The notes under the pieces were generated by a model. That model was given only the letters and a program-made list of their open reading frames with translations. It was not told the origin of the DNA and searched no databases. A stretch of DNA of 64,000 nt, from positions 124,001 to 188,000 of the forward strand of contig JYOD01000037.1 in the NCBI GenBank assembly GCA_000955785.1, in the 5' to 3' direction. The position numbers and the translations under genes were made by a program. Within the stretch, counting starts at the first letter, position 1. The number at the start of each line of letters is the position of its first letter. Source of the DNA: Burkholderiaceae bacterium 16 (GTDB taxonomy: Bacteria > Pseudomonadota > Gammaproteobacteria > Burkholderiales > Burkholderiaceae). Positions 1 to 8,727 of the stretch are shown here, one piece after another.

Positions 1-190
1 CTATAAGGGCGTGGAGATCGTGCGCGTGGTGGGCCAGCCGGCACAGAAGCGCCACAGCCTGCAGCTCGAGATCAACCGCAAGCTGTACATGGACGAAGTC
101 GGCCTCGTGCACAACGCCGGGTTCGGCAAGCTAAAGGCCGATCTCAACGCGCTGCTGGACGAGCTCAAGGTCTTCGTCAAGGCCGCTTAA
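1..190 (+). CDS. N-formylglutamate amidohydrolase, C-terminal fragment
   Basis: This is the last 62 codons of a gene that begins before the window. The frame starting at base 2 reads through to a TAA at 188-190 and contains the family signature QKRHSLQLEINRKLYMDE. N-formylglutamate amidohydrolases release formate from N-formyl-L-glutamate, the last step of one branch of histidine degradation, and related proteins act on other N-formyl amino acids. Only the C-terminus is visible, so the specific role (hutG or a paralogue) cannot be decided here. Confidence 0.75.
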   Translation, partial: YKGVEIVRVVGQPAQKRHSLQLEINRKLYMDEVGLVHNAGFGKLKADLNALLDELKVFVKAA

Positions 191-447
191 GCGCACCGGA
201 AACCATGCGGCCCGCCGTGCAATGCGGGGCAGGCCGCACTGGCACCGCAGCTCGCGCCAAATCCCGCACCGCCGCTCCCGCGGCGGTCTTTGCCGCCGCG
301 CCGAAGGCTGCACTCGGCTGCAACGCCGGCAGCAACCCGCTTCGGGTGGAACCCTTACGCCGGGAGATTTCGGAACTTTGCTGCATGGGTTTCCTCTATC
401 ATGGCAGACCTTTGCCAACCCCTTATGCTCCAAAGCAAGACGATCCC

Positions 448-1266
448 GTGATCCGACGACTCTCTGACCTCATCAGCAGCCGGCTGTGCTCGCTCGCTGC
501 TGCAGTGGCAGGTGCGATCGCCCTGGTGGGCTGCGCCGATACTCCGCTCAATGATCGCGACGCCGTGGCAACACCCGGCATCGCCACCCAGGCCGCCGCC
601 AAACCCGCAACCCCTGCCCCGCCCGTGGCTGCCGCCACTGCGGCACCGCCCACCACGACGGTGACGCTACCCGCGCAAGGCCGCGTGAGCCTGGCCGAGT
701 ACCGTGCGCAGATGCGCCAGCAACTGATGCAAACCGAGAATGCGAGCGCGGATGTGGCCGATTGCGCCGCGCACGCCAGTTGGGTGGTGCCCCGCTCGGC
801 CAGCTACGACGCACTGAAGATCCCCACCGGCGCGCTCGGCGCCGGCCAGGCCACCGTGGAACCCTGGGATGGCCGCTTCTCGCAAGGCAAGCAGGCGGTT
901 CCGGTCAGCGCTGTGGTGACCTTTACCGCCACCGCCCACAAGCGCCGTGCCGAAGCCCAGTGGGAACCGGTCAAGGTGCGCTGCGGCTATGCCGACGGCA
1001 TGATGCTGGCCTACGAACTGCTCGATGGCAGCGGCACCATCATCAGCGAACCGGCCGCCGCGCCCGCCGTACGCAGCAACGCGACTACGCGCCAGGCCAC
1101 CAGCAGCAAAGCCCGCAAGGGCAGCAAGGCGAGCAAATCGGGCTCAGGCAAGGCCACCAGCACCAAGTCCACCAAGGCAACCTCTTCCAAAGCCGGCAGC
1201 AGTAGCAGCAGCGCCAAGCCGGCCAGCAAGAGCAGCAGCAAGTCGACCACCAAAAAGACGAATTAA
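448..1266 (+). CDS. Putative lipoprotein with Lys/Ser/Thr-rich basic tail
   Basis: I chose the GTG at 448 because it gives a 272-residue protein opening with a typical signal peptide (basic IRRLSDLISSRL, hydrophobic core, lipobox LVGC at about residues 27-30). The open frame extends upstream to 205 but codes for implausible sequence there. After the lipobox comes an Ala/Pro/Thr linker, then a folded-looking domain (about residues 75-205) with Cys residues in ADCAAH and KVRCGY that could pair. The last 60 or so residues are almost only Lys, Ser, Thr, Ala and Gly, like a histone-H1-type tail. I do not recognise the central domain. It should be anchored in an envelope membrane. A strong hairpin follows the gene. 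Confidence 0.6.
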   Translation: MIRRLSDLISSRLCSLAAAVAGAIALVGCADTPLNDRDAVATPGIATQAAAKPATPAPPVAAATAAPPTTTVTLPAQGRVSLAEYRAQMRQQLMQTENASADVADCAAHASWVVPRSASYDALKIPTGALGAGQATVEPWDGRFSQGKQAVPVSAVVTFTATAHKRRAEAQWEPVKVRCGYADGMMLAYELLDGSGTIISEPAAAPAVRSNATTRQATSSKARKGSKASKSGSGKATSTKSTKATSSKAGSSSSSAKPASKSSSKSTTKKTN

Positions 1267-1304
1267 TACGCACTAACGCGCATTAAGGCGAACTGATGCG
1301 CCCC

Positions 1305-1337
1305 GACAGATAGCCGCCCGCCGGGCGGCTATCTGTC
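1305..1337. terminator. Bidirectional hairpin between lipoprotein and M14 genes
   Basis: A perfect 16-bp inverted repeat (GACAGATAGCCGCCCG and its complement) with a one-base centre lies between two convergent genes. There is no clear T-run, so it may stop transcription from either side or only protect 3' ends. Confidence 0.6.
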
Positions 1338-1348
1338 CATCCGTGCGT

Positions 1349-2491
1349 TCAGCCCAGTTGCTCCAGGATGGCCTGCAGCATTGCCGCGCCCAGCAAAGCG
1401 CTGCGCGCACCGTTCCAGCCCACCGCCGGATCGGGCTGATCGGCATTGTCCTTGAACGGCATCTCCAGTGTCAGCGACAGGCAGCCAAAGGTATGGCCGA
1501 TGTACTTCGAGGCCAGCTTGAGCGCGTCCGCGTTGTACTTGCTGGCGGCATAGCCGTGGACGTCCTGGAAGTCCGGCGTCGCGCGCTTGAACGCGTCGAT
1601 GAAACGCAACTGTTCGGCACGCTGTGCTTCGGTGAAGCCGGGCAGCATCTCGCTGCCGGCGACGAAGTTATAGGGCAGGCCCTCGTCGCCGTGGATGTCG
1701 AAGAACATGTCGCAGCCGGTGGCCTCGATGGCGCGGCGCACGTGATACACCTCGGGGCTCGTCTGCTGGCTGGGAGCCATCCATTCGCGGTTGAGGTTGG
1801 CCCCGGCCGCATTGGTGCGCAGGTTGCCGCGCGCCGAGCCGTCGGGATTCATATTGGGCACGATGTGGAAGACAGCGCGCTCCAGCAGGCGGCGCGCCAC
1901 CGGGTCCCCGGCCCACAGGCCCGTGCCCGTCAGGCGTTGCAGCACACCCTCGCAGAACCACTCCGCCATGGTTTCGCCGGGATGCTGGCGCGCGATCATC
2001 CAGATGGTCTTCTTGCCGTCGCCGGGCGTACCCACCGTGACCGCGGTCATGTCGCGGCCATCCACGGTGCTGCCCAGGTGCGACAGGCGCGCCAGCGGCG
2101 AGCGCTGGCAACCGGCAAGCAGCGACAGGTGGCGGTCGTCGGAATAGGGCTCGAAGTAGGCCAGCCAGACGCTGTCGTGCTCTGGCGTGAAAGCCACCGT
2201 CATGGTGCTGCCGTCGAAGATGGTCGGCACGCGGAACCAGTGCGCGCGGTCGTACGAGGCCACGGCTTCGTAGCCGCGCCAGCCATCGGGGTAGGTACAG
2301 TCGCCGGCATTGAGGAATTGCAGGCGGCAGGCCTGCCCTGCCGCGCCCTGCAAGCGGAAATGGAACCACTGGCGAAATTCGGCGTGCGAGTCGGCGCGGA
2401 TGCGCAGGCGGATGTCGTCGGCCTGGGCGAGCGACTCGACTTCGATGGCGCCCGCATCGAAGCTGGCGGAGATATGCAGGGCTCTGGTCAT
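1349..2491 (-). CDS. M14 family zinc carboxypeptidase, cytosolic type
   Basis: A 380-residue protein with an N-terminal beta-sandwich region (about 1-125) followed by a peptidase_M14 domain, the layout of cytosolic carboxypeptidases. Zinc and catalytic residues are visible: H170 and E173 in RQHPGETM, the NPDG motif near 215, the NREW substrate motif near 234, H267 in FDIHGDE, and the general base E343 in LTLEMPF. No signal peptide is seen, so it should act in the cytoplasm. Bacterial members are thought to trim C-terminal acidic residues, but the natural substrate is unknown. It lies 107 bp downstream of yaaA on the same strand and may be co-transcribed. Confidence 0.85.
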   Translation of the reverse strand: MTRALHISASFDAGAIEVESLAQADDIRLRIRADSHAEFRQWFHFRLQGAAGQACRLQFLNAGDCTYPDGWRGYEAVASYDRAHWFRVPTIFDGSTMTVAFTPEHDSVWLAYFEPYSDDRHLSLLAGCQRSPLARLSHLGSTVDGRDMTAVTVGTPGDGKKTIWMIARQHPGETMAEWFCEGVLQRLTGTGLWAGDPVARRLLERAVFHIVPNMNPDGSARGNLRTNAAGANLNREWMAPSQQTSPEVYHVRRAIEATGCDMFFDIHGDEGLPYNFVAGSEMLPGFTEAQRAEQLRFIDAFKRATPDFQDVHGYAASKYNADALKLASKYIGHTFGCLSLTLEMPFKDNADQPDPAVGWNGARSALLGAAMLQAILEQLG

Positions 2492-2598
2492 GGCGTGGAA
2501 TCTCGCAGGGTTCGCGCCGGGATGCCTCTGGGCAAGCCCTGGCGCTGGGTTCGGGGGCGGGCCGGCAACAGGCCGGCCGGCGTTGGTCTGCTTGCGCT

Positions 2599-3384
2599 TC
2601 AGTCTTCCTGGCGCCGGCGGAATACCCAGCGCGCGTCGTCGGAGGCCGCCGCGTCGAAGGCGTAGCCATGCTCGGCGAAGCGCTTGAGCTTTGCCGGTTC
2701 GGTGATGCGGTGGGTCACTGCATAGCGGGCCATATAGCCGCGTGCCCGCTTGGCGTGGAAGGAAATGATCTTGTAGCGGCCGCCCTTCCAGTCCTCGAAT
2801 ACCGGCGTGACGATCCTGGCCCCGAGCACCTTGGGCCGCACCACCTTGAAATACTCTTCGGAGGCCAGGTTGACCAGGGTGGGGCTGCCCTCGCTCTTCT
2901 GGTCCTTGAAGTCCTCCTGCAGCAAGCGGGTGACGTCGTCGCCCCAGAAGGCATAGAGATCCTTGCCCGCCACATTGTCCAGGCGCGTGCCCATTTCCAG
3001 CCGATAGGGCTGCATCCAGTCAAGCGGCCGCAATACGCCGTACAGCCCGGAAAGGATACGCAGGTGCTTCTGCGCGAAGGGGAGATCTTCGCTGGACAGG
3101 GTGGAAGCGTCCAGGCCGTCGTACACGTCGCCATTGAAGGCGAGCACGGCCTGCTTGCTGTTGGCCGCGGTGAACTCCGGCGACCAGTCCCCGTAGCGGA
3201 CGGCATTGAGCACCGCGAGCTTGTCGGAGATGTCCATCAGCGCGCCGATATCCTGCGGCGCGAGCTTGCGCAGGCGCTCGATCAACACCGCCGAGCGGTC
3301 GATGAAACGGGGCAGCGTATGGGTCTTCAGACGCGGGGGCGTCTCGTAGTCGAGCGACTTGGCAGGGGACAGGACGATGAGCAT
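2599..3384 (-). CDS. yaaA: Peroxide stress protein YaaA
   Basis: A 261-residue member of the UPF0246/YaaA family, recognised from the N-terminal [16 protein letters not shown], the middle block [11 protein letters not shown] and [12 protein letters not shown], and the C-terminal [15 protein letters not shown]. In E. coli the protein limits intracellular free iron during hydrogen peroxide stress and so reduces Fenton damage; it also binds DNA. The start is the ATG at 3384, where the conserved MLIVLSPAK begins. The frame stays open far upstream, but only as antisense to neighbouring genes. It is divergent from the PIN-domain gene, with 39 bp between them. Confidence 0.93.
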   Translation of the reverse strand: MLIVLSPAKSLDYETPPRLKTHTLPRFIDRSAVLIERLRKLAPQDIGALMDISDKLAVLNAVRYGDWSPEFTAANSKQAVLAFNGDVYDGLDASTLSSEDLPFAQKHLRILSGLYGVLRPLDWMQPYRLEMGTRLDNVAGKDLYAFWGDDVTRLLQEDFKDQKSEGSPTLVNLASEEYFKVVRPKVLGARIVTPVFEDWKGGRYKIISFHAKRARGYMARYAVTHRITEPAKLKRFAEHGYAFDAAASDDARWVFRRRQED

Positions 3385-3423
3385 GGCAAAATCGCGGCAA
3401 ACACAAAGGCCAGATTGTAACGA

Positions 3424-3972
3424 ATGCACCCCGAATCCACCGCAGTACCCGCCAATTCCCCGCCGGCCGAGCCAGCCTTTGCCGCCGCGCCCGCGCCGCG
3501 GGTCGTGCTCGACTCCAATATCTGGGTCGACCTGCTGGTCTTTGCCGACCCCCATGTCGAACCCATCCGGGCCGCGCTGCACAGCGGCGCCATCGCCGCG
3601 GTGATCCGCCCCGACTGCCGCGAGGAACTGCGCCGTGTGCTGGCTTATCCGCAATTTGCCCATTTCGGCGTCGACATTCCCGCCGCCATGGCCACGGTGG
3701 ACCAGTTGACCACCGCCTTCGCCATCCCGGAGGAAACCGAGACGCTGGCGGCGCGCCTGCCGCGCTGCCGCGACACCGACGACCAGAAGTTCATCGAACT
3801 GGCGCACTTTGCCCAGGCGGCCTGCCTGGTGTCCAAGGACAAGGCTGTGCTCAAGCTGAAGAGCCGGTTGCGCCGCCAGAGCGGCGTGGACATCCTGCTG
3901 CCCCAGGCCTTCGCCGGCTGGCTGGCGGCACGCGCGGAACACCATGCGCAGGCGCAGGCCGATCCCCGCTAG
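3424..3972 (+). CDS. PIN-domain ribonuclease-like protein (COG1569 type)
   Basis: A 182-residue protein with a Pro/Ala-rich N-terminal extension (about 25 residues) and a PIN domain. Conserved acidic residues are visible: the first Asp in [12 protein letters not shown], Glu in CREELRRVL, and Asp residues in [12 protein letters not shown] and VSKDKAVL. These would bind Mg2+ for RNA cleavage. The family is often labelled the toxin half of a toxin-antitoxin pair, but no small antitoxin gene is seen beside it: yaaA is divergent on one side and an aminotransferase follows 54 bp downstream. It may therefore be a solitary, housekeeping RNase. Confidence 0.8.
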   Translation: MHPESTAVPANSPPAEPAFAAAPAPRVVLDSNIWVDLLVFADPHVEPIRAALHSGAIAAVIRPDCREELRRVLAYPQFAHFGVDIPAAMATVDQLTTAFAIPEETETLAARLPRCRDTDDQKFIELAHFAQAACLVSKDKAVLKLKSRLRRQSGVDILLPQAFAGWLAARAEHHAQAQADPR

Positions 3973-4026
3973 AATGCCAGCAACGTTTTTCGTCCATCCA
4001 GACCGTCCAGCCTGACGCTGCCTCCC

Positions 4027-5223
4027 ATGCCCACCACCAATCCGAGCGCCCAGTCCGGCGCCAGCACCCTCGCTCCGCTCACCCCGCCGCCGTCGCGCCT
4101 GCCCAAGGTCGGCACCACCATCTTCACCGTGATGTCGGCGCTGGCCGCCGAGCGCAACGCGGTGAACCTGGGCCAGGGCTTCCCGGATTTCGACTGCGAC
4201 CCGAAGATCGTCGATGCGGTCGCGCACGCCATGCGCTCGGGCCTCAACCAGTACCCGCCGATGGCGGGCGTGCCCAGGCTGCGCCAGGCCATCGCCGACA
4301 AGATCGGCAAGCTGTACGGCCATGCCTACGACTGGGACAGCGAGATCACGGTCACGGCCGGCGCCACCCAGGGCATCCTCACCAGCATCCTGTGCGCCGT
4401 GCATCCGGGCGATGAGGTGATCGTGCTGGAGCCCTGCTACGACTGCTACATCCCTGCCATCGAACTGGCCGGCGGCAAGGTGGTATCGGTCGCGCTGGAC
4501 GCGCCGCACTTCCGCATCCCCTTCGACCGACTCGCCGCCGCCATCACGCCGCGCACGCGGATGCTGCTGATCAACACCCCGCACAACCCCACCGGCACCA
4601 TCTGGCGCGCGGGCGACATGGAGCGCCTGGCCGAACTGCTGGCAGGCACCGATATCCTGCTGCTGTCCGACGAGGTCTACGAGCACATGGTGTTCGACGG
4701 CCAGCTTCACCAGTCGGTATCGCGCCATCCCGAACTGGCACGGCGCAGCTTCGTGGTGTCGAGCTTCGGCAAGACATATCACGTCACCGGCTGGAAGGTG
4801 GGCTATGTGGCCGCGCCGGCAGCGCTGTCCGCGGAATTCCGCAAGGTGCACCAGTTCAACGTGTTTACGGTGAATACGCCGGTGCAGTACGGGCTGGCCG
4901 AGTACATGGCGGACCCCGCGCCTTACCTGGACCTGCCGGCTTACTATCAGGCCAAGCGCGACTTCTTCCGCACCGGGCTGGCCACCACGCGCTTCAAGCT
5001 GCTGCCGTCGGATGGCACCTACTTCCAGTGCGTGGACTACTCGGCCATTTCCGATATGAGCGAGGCGGATTTCTCGATGTGGCTGACGCGCGAGATCGGG
5101 GTGGCGGCGATCCCGGTGTCGGCGTTCTATTCGCAGCCGCGCGAGTCTGGCGTGGTGCGGTTCTGCTTTGCCAAGAAGGAGGAGACGCTGGCGTTGGCTC
5201 TGGAGAGGTTGAAGGCACTGTAG
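4027..5223 (+). CDS. PLP-dependent aminotransferase, methionine aminotransferase (YbdL) type
   Basis: A 398-residue class I/II aminotransferase. The PLP lysine is K249 in [16 protein letters not shown]. Other landmarks are [12 protein letters not shown], the glycine-containing GATQGI cofactor loop, [18 protein letters not shown] and the C-terminal Arg in [11 protein letters not shown]. These match the YbdL/kynurenine aminotransferase-like branch, which prefers methionine, phenylalanine or other hydrophobic amino acids with 2-oxo acids. About 20 N-terminal residues before LPKVGTTIF are poorly conserved. It may be co-transcribed with the PIN gene upstream, and a strong terminator follows. Confidence 0.88.
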   Translation: MPTTNPSAQSGASTLAPLTPPPSRLPKVGTTIFTVMSALAAERNAVNLGQGFPDFDCDPKIVDAVAHAMRSGLNQYPPMAGVPRLRQAIADKIGKLYGHAYDWDSEITVTAGATQGILTSILCAVHPGDEVIVLEPCYDCYIPAIELAGGKVVSVALDAPHFRIPFDRLAAAITPRTRMLLINTPHNPTGTIWRAGDMERLAELLAGTDILLLSDEVYEHMVFDGQLHQSVSRHPELARRSFVVSSFGKTYHVTGWKVGYVAAPAALSAEFRKVHQFNVFTVNTPVQYGLAEYMADPAPYLDLPAYYQAKRDFFRTGLATTRFKLLPSDGTYFQCVDYSAISDMSEADFSMWLTREIGVAAIPVSAFYSQPRESGVVRFCFAKKEETLALALERLKAL

Positions 5224-5319
5224 GAGCAAGAGCGCCTGCGGGACTGCGTTCGGCGGTGGTGACTCGAGCAGTATCGGTCCTGCGAGCCGCTCCCGCCCCT
5301 GATGCAAAGTCATCAATGC

Positions 5320-5346
5320 AAAACGCCCGCTGATCGCGGGCGTTTT
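5320..5346. terminator. Rho-independent terminator, bidirectional
   Basis: Stem AAAACGCCCGC / GCGGGCGTTTT with a 5-base loop between the aminotransferase and the convergent GST gene. The A and T ends of the stem allow termination in both directions. Confidence 0.85.
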
Positions 5347-5369
5347 GCCTGGCTGGTGCAAACCCTGAC

Positions 5370-6011
5370 TTACTTCCGGCCGCTCAGCATCAGCTCCGTA
5401 TTCGCCTTGCGATCCGCATTCACCTTCTGCACGGTGGGCCGCTCGGACATCCGCTTCAGGTAGTCCCTGACCGGCAGGTCGGACAGCATGTCCGTACCGT
5501 AGATGATCTTGGTGCACGACGAGATCAGCGGGAAGTGCACCACCGCGGCGCAGTCCGCCAGCGTGAAGGTATCGCCAGCCAGGTAAGGCGAGAACTTCGC
5601 CAGCTTGGCGAACGCGGGGATATACCGCTCCAGCAGCTTCTTCTGGCGCTCCTTCACGCCATCGCTCACCTTGCCGCCAAAGAACGCTTCCGGATAAAGC
5701 TCGCGCGCGGTCAGTTCCAGGTAAAGCTCCAGGAAGGTCACCAGTTCGCGTACCTTCGCGGCCTGGTAAGGGTCCACCGGCAGCAGCGGCGATTGCGGAT
5801 AGGTCGACTCGATATAGGCGTCCAGCACTTCGGACTCGCATAGCGGGCCGTGATCGGTGATCATGTAGGGCACCTTGCCCAAGGGCGAGGCTTCGAGATC
5901 GGTCTTGCCGATCCAGGCCAGTTCTTCCTCGAACGGCAGGTTCTTCTCCAGCAAGGCCAGCTTGACCTTGTTGTAGTAGTTGCTGGCGGCAAAGCCACAA
6001 AGTTTCAGCAT
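5370..6011 (-). CDS. Glutathione S-transferase family protein
   Basis: A 213-residue protein with a thioredoxin-like N-terminal half ([20 protein letters not shown]; the catalytic-site region has Ser/Asn rather than Cys; the cis-Pro is in LGKVPYM and the glutathione-gamma-Glu contact in [10 protein letters not shown]). The alpha-helical C-terminal half includes the GST capping motif [12 protein letters not shown]. Start chosen at 6011 (ATG), the usual N-terminus; a GAGAGACGAC stretch just upstream can serve as the ribosome binding site. It probably conjugates or reduces electrophilic substrates with glutathione. It is divergent from the 3-hydroxyacyl-CoA dehydrogenase gene across 221 bp. Confidence 0.85.
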   Translation of the reverse strand: MLKLCGFAASNYYNKVKLALLEKNLPFEEELAWIGKTDLEASPLGKVPYMITDHGPLCESEVLDAYIESTYPQSPLLPVDPYQAAKVRELVTFLELYLELTARELYPEAFFGGKVSDGVKERQKKLLERYIPAFAKLAKFSPYLAGDTFTLADCAAVVHFPLISSCTKIIYGTDMLSDLPVRDYLKRMSERPTVQKVNADRKANTELMLSGRK

Positions 6012-6195
6012 GTCGTCTCTCTCCTCGTTATTTGCGATCCACAGGAGGGATCGCGATGGAATCAGGGGCGTCGTGTCCCGCGCATACCTGATCAACAGGC
6101 ATTGTGAGCCATGACAGACTCTGGTGGTCCGCTCTGGCCGATCAGCGCACGCCGCTTGCATCGCCCCACTGTTGCGGATGATGCAAAAAACGTAC

Positions 6196-6209
6196 GATCG
6201 TGCTAATTT
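6196..6209 (+). promoter_or_regulatory. Candidate operator ACGATCGT with AT-rich flank
   Basis: The palindrome ACGATCGT is followed by GCTAATTT, ending about 24 bp before the 3-hydroxyacyl-CoA dehydrogenase start. A nearly identical stretch (ACGGTCGTGCTAATTT) occurs at about 42969-42984 upstream of the DUF1178 gene. The spacing and palindromic core fit a TetR-type operator, but that is inference. Confidence 0.3.
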
Positions 6210-6232
6210 AACCACACTTTTCTGGAAGCACT

Positions 6233-7756
6233 ATGAGCACTTTCACCATCGACACCCTCGGCATCGTCGGCACGGGCGCCATGGGCCGTGGCATTGCGCA
6301 GATCGCCGCGCAAGCCGGCCTGACCGTCAGCCTGTACGACACCAACGCGCAAGCCGTGGCGGCGGCCCGGCAATACCTGCAGGACACCTTCGCCAAGCTG
6401 GCCGAAAAGGGCAAGATGAGTGCAGAGGACGGCGCAGCGGCGCTGGCCCGCGTGCTGCCCTGCGCCACGCTGGACGACCTGGCCGGCTGCGACATGGTGC
6501 TCGAGGCCATCGTCGAGAAGCTGGAAGTCAAGCGTGACCTGGTGGCAAAGCTGGAAGCCATCCTGCGTCCGGATGCGGTGATTGCCTCCAACACGTCGTC
6601 GCTGTCCGTCACCGCGATTGCGGTCGGCGCCAAGCATCCGGGCCGCATCGCCGGCTACCACTTCTTCAACCCGGTGCCGCTGATGAAGGTGGTCGAGGTG
6701 ATCGACGGCCTGTCCGGCGACCCCGCCGTGGGCGATGCGCTGATGGCGCTGTCGCGCCGCCTGGGCCACACGCCGGTGCGCTGCAAGGACATGCCCGGCT
6801 TTATCGTCAATCATGCCGGCCGCGGCATGAATATCGAAGGCCTGAAGGTGGCGCAGGAAGGCGTGGCCGACTTCGCCGACATCGACGCCATCATGCGCGA
6901 GCAGGCCGGCTTCCGCATGGGCCCCTTCGAGCTGATGGACCTGACCGGGCTGGACGTTTCGCACCCGGTGATGGAATCCATCTACAACCAGTTCTACCAG
7001 GAGCCGCGCTACCGCCCGTCGCCCATCACGGCGGTCCGCTCGGTGGGCGGCCTGATCGGCCGCAAGGCCGGCGCCGGCTTCTACCGCTATGCCGATGGCC
7101 AGAAGCAGGTGCCCGCTGCGGCCGCCGTGCCGGCCGCGCGCCCCGCCAGCGTGTGGGTAAGCCTTGCCGACGAACGTGGCCACGGTATGGCCGTCAAGCT
7201 GCTGCTCTCGCTGGGCATCACGCCCGAAGCCGGCAACCGGCCCTCGGACGACGCCCTGATCGTGGTCACGCCGCTGGGCCTGGACGCCACCACCTGCGCG
7301 CTGCATGAGGGCCTGGACGCGACACGCGTGGTCGCCATCGACACCCTGCTGCCGTTCGAAGCCACCAAGCGCCGCACGCTGATGACCACGCCCGCCACGT
7401 CCGCCGCCATGCGCGAGGCCGCGCACGGCCTGTTCGGCAGCGATGGCGTGCCCGTCACCGTGATCCGCGACTCGGCCGGTTTCGTGGCCCAGCGCATTGT
7501 CAGCTGCATCGTCAATATCGCCAGCGACATCGCGCAGCAGCGCATTGCCACGCCGGTCGACATCGATCTCGCCGTCAACCTCGGCCTGGGCTACCCCAAG
7601 GGCCCGCTGGCGCTGGGCGACGTGATCGGCCCGCACCTGGTGCTGACGGTGCTGCGCAACCTGGAACGCCTGACCGGCGACATGCGCTACCGCCCCAGCC
7701 CGTGGCTGTGGCGCCGCGCCGGCCTCGGCCTGTCGCTGCTGGCCGAAGAGCAGTAA
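6233..7756 (+). CDS. 3-hydroxyacyl-CoA dehydrogenase with duplicated C-terminal domain (PaaC/PaaH type)
   Basis: A 507-residue NAD-dependent dehydrogenase. The Rossmann fold begins at residue 8 with GIVGTGAMGRGIAQIAA; the catalytic His is in GYHFFNPVPLMKVVEV. A first 3HCDH C-terminal domain carries DMPGFIVNHAGRGMN and MGPFELMDLTGLDV. A second copy near the C-terminus carries DSAGFVAQRIVSC and GYPKGPLALGD. This two-domain, roughly 500-residue layout is typical of the phenylacetate-pathway and short-chain enzymes that oxidise (S)-3-hydroxyacyl-CoA to 3-oxoacyl-CoA. The next gene is an enoyl-CoA hydratase/isomerase, which supports a beta-oxidation role, although a terminator separates them. Confidence 0.9.
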   Translation: MSTFTIDTLGIVGTGAMGRGIAQIAAQAGLTVSLYDTNAQAVAAARQYLQDTFAKLAEKGKMSAEDGAAALARVLPCATLDDLAGCDMVLEAIVEKLEVKRDLVAKLEAILRPDAVIASNTSSLSVTAIAVGAKHPGRIAGYHFFNPVPLMKVVEVIDGLSGDPAVGDALMALSRRLGHTPVRCKDMPGFIVNHAGRGMNIEGLKVAQEGVADFADIDAIMREQAGFRMGPFELMDLTGLDVSHPVMESIYNQFYQEPRYRPSPITAVRSVGGLIGRKAGAGFYRYADGQKQVPAAAAVPAARPASVWVSLADERGHGMAVKLLLSLGITPEAGNRPSDDALIVVTPLGLDATTCALHEGLDATRVVAIDTLLPFEATKRRTLMTTPATSAAMREAAHGLFGSDGVPVTVIRDSAGFVAQRIVSCIVNIASDIAQQRIATPVDIDLAVNLGLGYPKGPLALGDVIGPHLVLTVLRNLERLTGDMRYRPSPWLWRRAGLGLSLLAEEQ

Positions 7757-7762
7757 GAACCG

Positions 7763-7796
7763 CGACCGCAGGCTTGTCATAGCCTGCGGTCGTTTC
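7763..7796 (+). terminator. Rho-independent terminator
   Basis: Stem CGACCGCAGGCT / AGCCTGCGGTCG, 6-base loop, followed by TTTCG, starting 7 bp after the 3-hydroxyacyl-CoA dehydrogenase stop. Confidence 0.8.
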
Positions 7797-7848
7797 GTAT
7801 CCGCCTCCGCTTCTGCATTGTTGCATTCGCTTCTTCCCACAGGCCGCC

Positions 7849-8628
7849 ATGACCGCACAGCTGCTATCCGAACGCGTCGACTCCACCCTGGTGCTGACCA
7901 TCTCGAACCCCGAGGCACGCAACGCGCTGCATCCGGACATCTACGCGGCATCGCAGGAAGCACTTGAACTTGCCTCGCGCGATCAGGAAATCCGCGCGGT
8001 GGTGATCACCGGCGCCGACGGCGTGTTCTGTGCCGGCGGCAACCTCAACCGCCTGCTGGGCAACCGCGCCAAGCCGCCCGAGGTGCAGGCCGAGAGCATC
8101 GAAGTCCTCAATCACTGGATCGAAACGCTGCACGCCTTTCCCAAGCCCATCATCGCGGCGGTGGAAGGCCCTGCCGCGGGCGCTGGCTTCTCGCTGGTGC
8201 TCGCGTGCGATTTCGTGGTGGCCGCCAGCGATGCAAAGTTCGTCATGGCCTACGTCAACGTCGGGCTGACGCCTGACGGTGGCGGCTCGTACGAACTGGC
8301 CCGCGCCCTGCCCCGCCAGCTCGCCTCCGAACTGATGATGGAAGGCAAGCCCATCGATGCGGCGCGTCTGGCCCATTTCGGGCTGGTCAACCGCGTGGTG
8401 CCGGCCGGCCAGGCGCTCACCGAAGCGCTGCGCCTGGGCGAAACGCTGGCCGCGCGCTCGCCGCATGCCGTGGGCCGCATCAAGGCGCTGATCAATCACG
8501 CAAGCACCGCCAGCCTGACCGGGCACCTGACCGAAGAGCGCGACAACTTCGTGGCCGCGCTGCATCACAAGGATGCGGGCGAAGGCATTGGCGCCTTCCT
8601 GGAAAAGCGCAAGCCGAACTATCGCTGA
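7849..8628 (+). CDS. Enoyl-CoA hydratase/isomerase (crotonase superfamily)
   Basis: A 259-residue crotonase-fold protein. The oxyanion-hole segments are FCAGGNLNRL and GPAAGAGFSLVLACD. The first hydratase glutamate is replaced in YVNVGLTPDGGGSYELAR, where the Asp of PDGGG is in the position used as base by PaaG-type isomerases. This suggests an enoyl-CoA delta-isomerase or PaaG-like activity rather than classical hydration. It ends with the CoA-site region FLEKRKPNY. It sits between the 3-hydroxyacyl-CoA dehydrogenase and a histidine phosphatase, all on the plus strand. Confidence 0.87.
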   Translation: MTAQLLSERVDSTLVLTISNPEARNALHPDIYAASQEALELASRDQEIRAVVITGADGVFCAGGNLNRLLGNRAKPPEVQAESIEVLNHWIETLHAFPKPIIAAVEGPAAGAGFSLVLACDFVVAASDAKFVMAYVNVGLTPDGGGSYELARALPRQLASELMMEGKPIDAARLAHFGLVNRVVPAGQALTEALRLGETLAARSPHAVGRIKALINHASTASLTGHLTEERDNFVAALHHKDAGEGIGAFLEKRKPNYR

Positions 8629-8727
8629 GCGGCCGATCCCGCCGCTTCGCCAGCCGACCTGGCCACGCAATACCACGCCGACCATGCCCGCGCAGACGGG
8701 CGCATCGGCCAAGCACCGGAGACTTGC

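Noticed and set aside
2599..6000. A 1133-codon open minus-strand frame covering yaaA, the PIN gene, the aminotransferase and part of the GST
   Set aside because: Only the yaaA part is family-like. The rest is antisense to well-supported genes and arises from high third-position GC, which removes stop codons.
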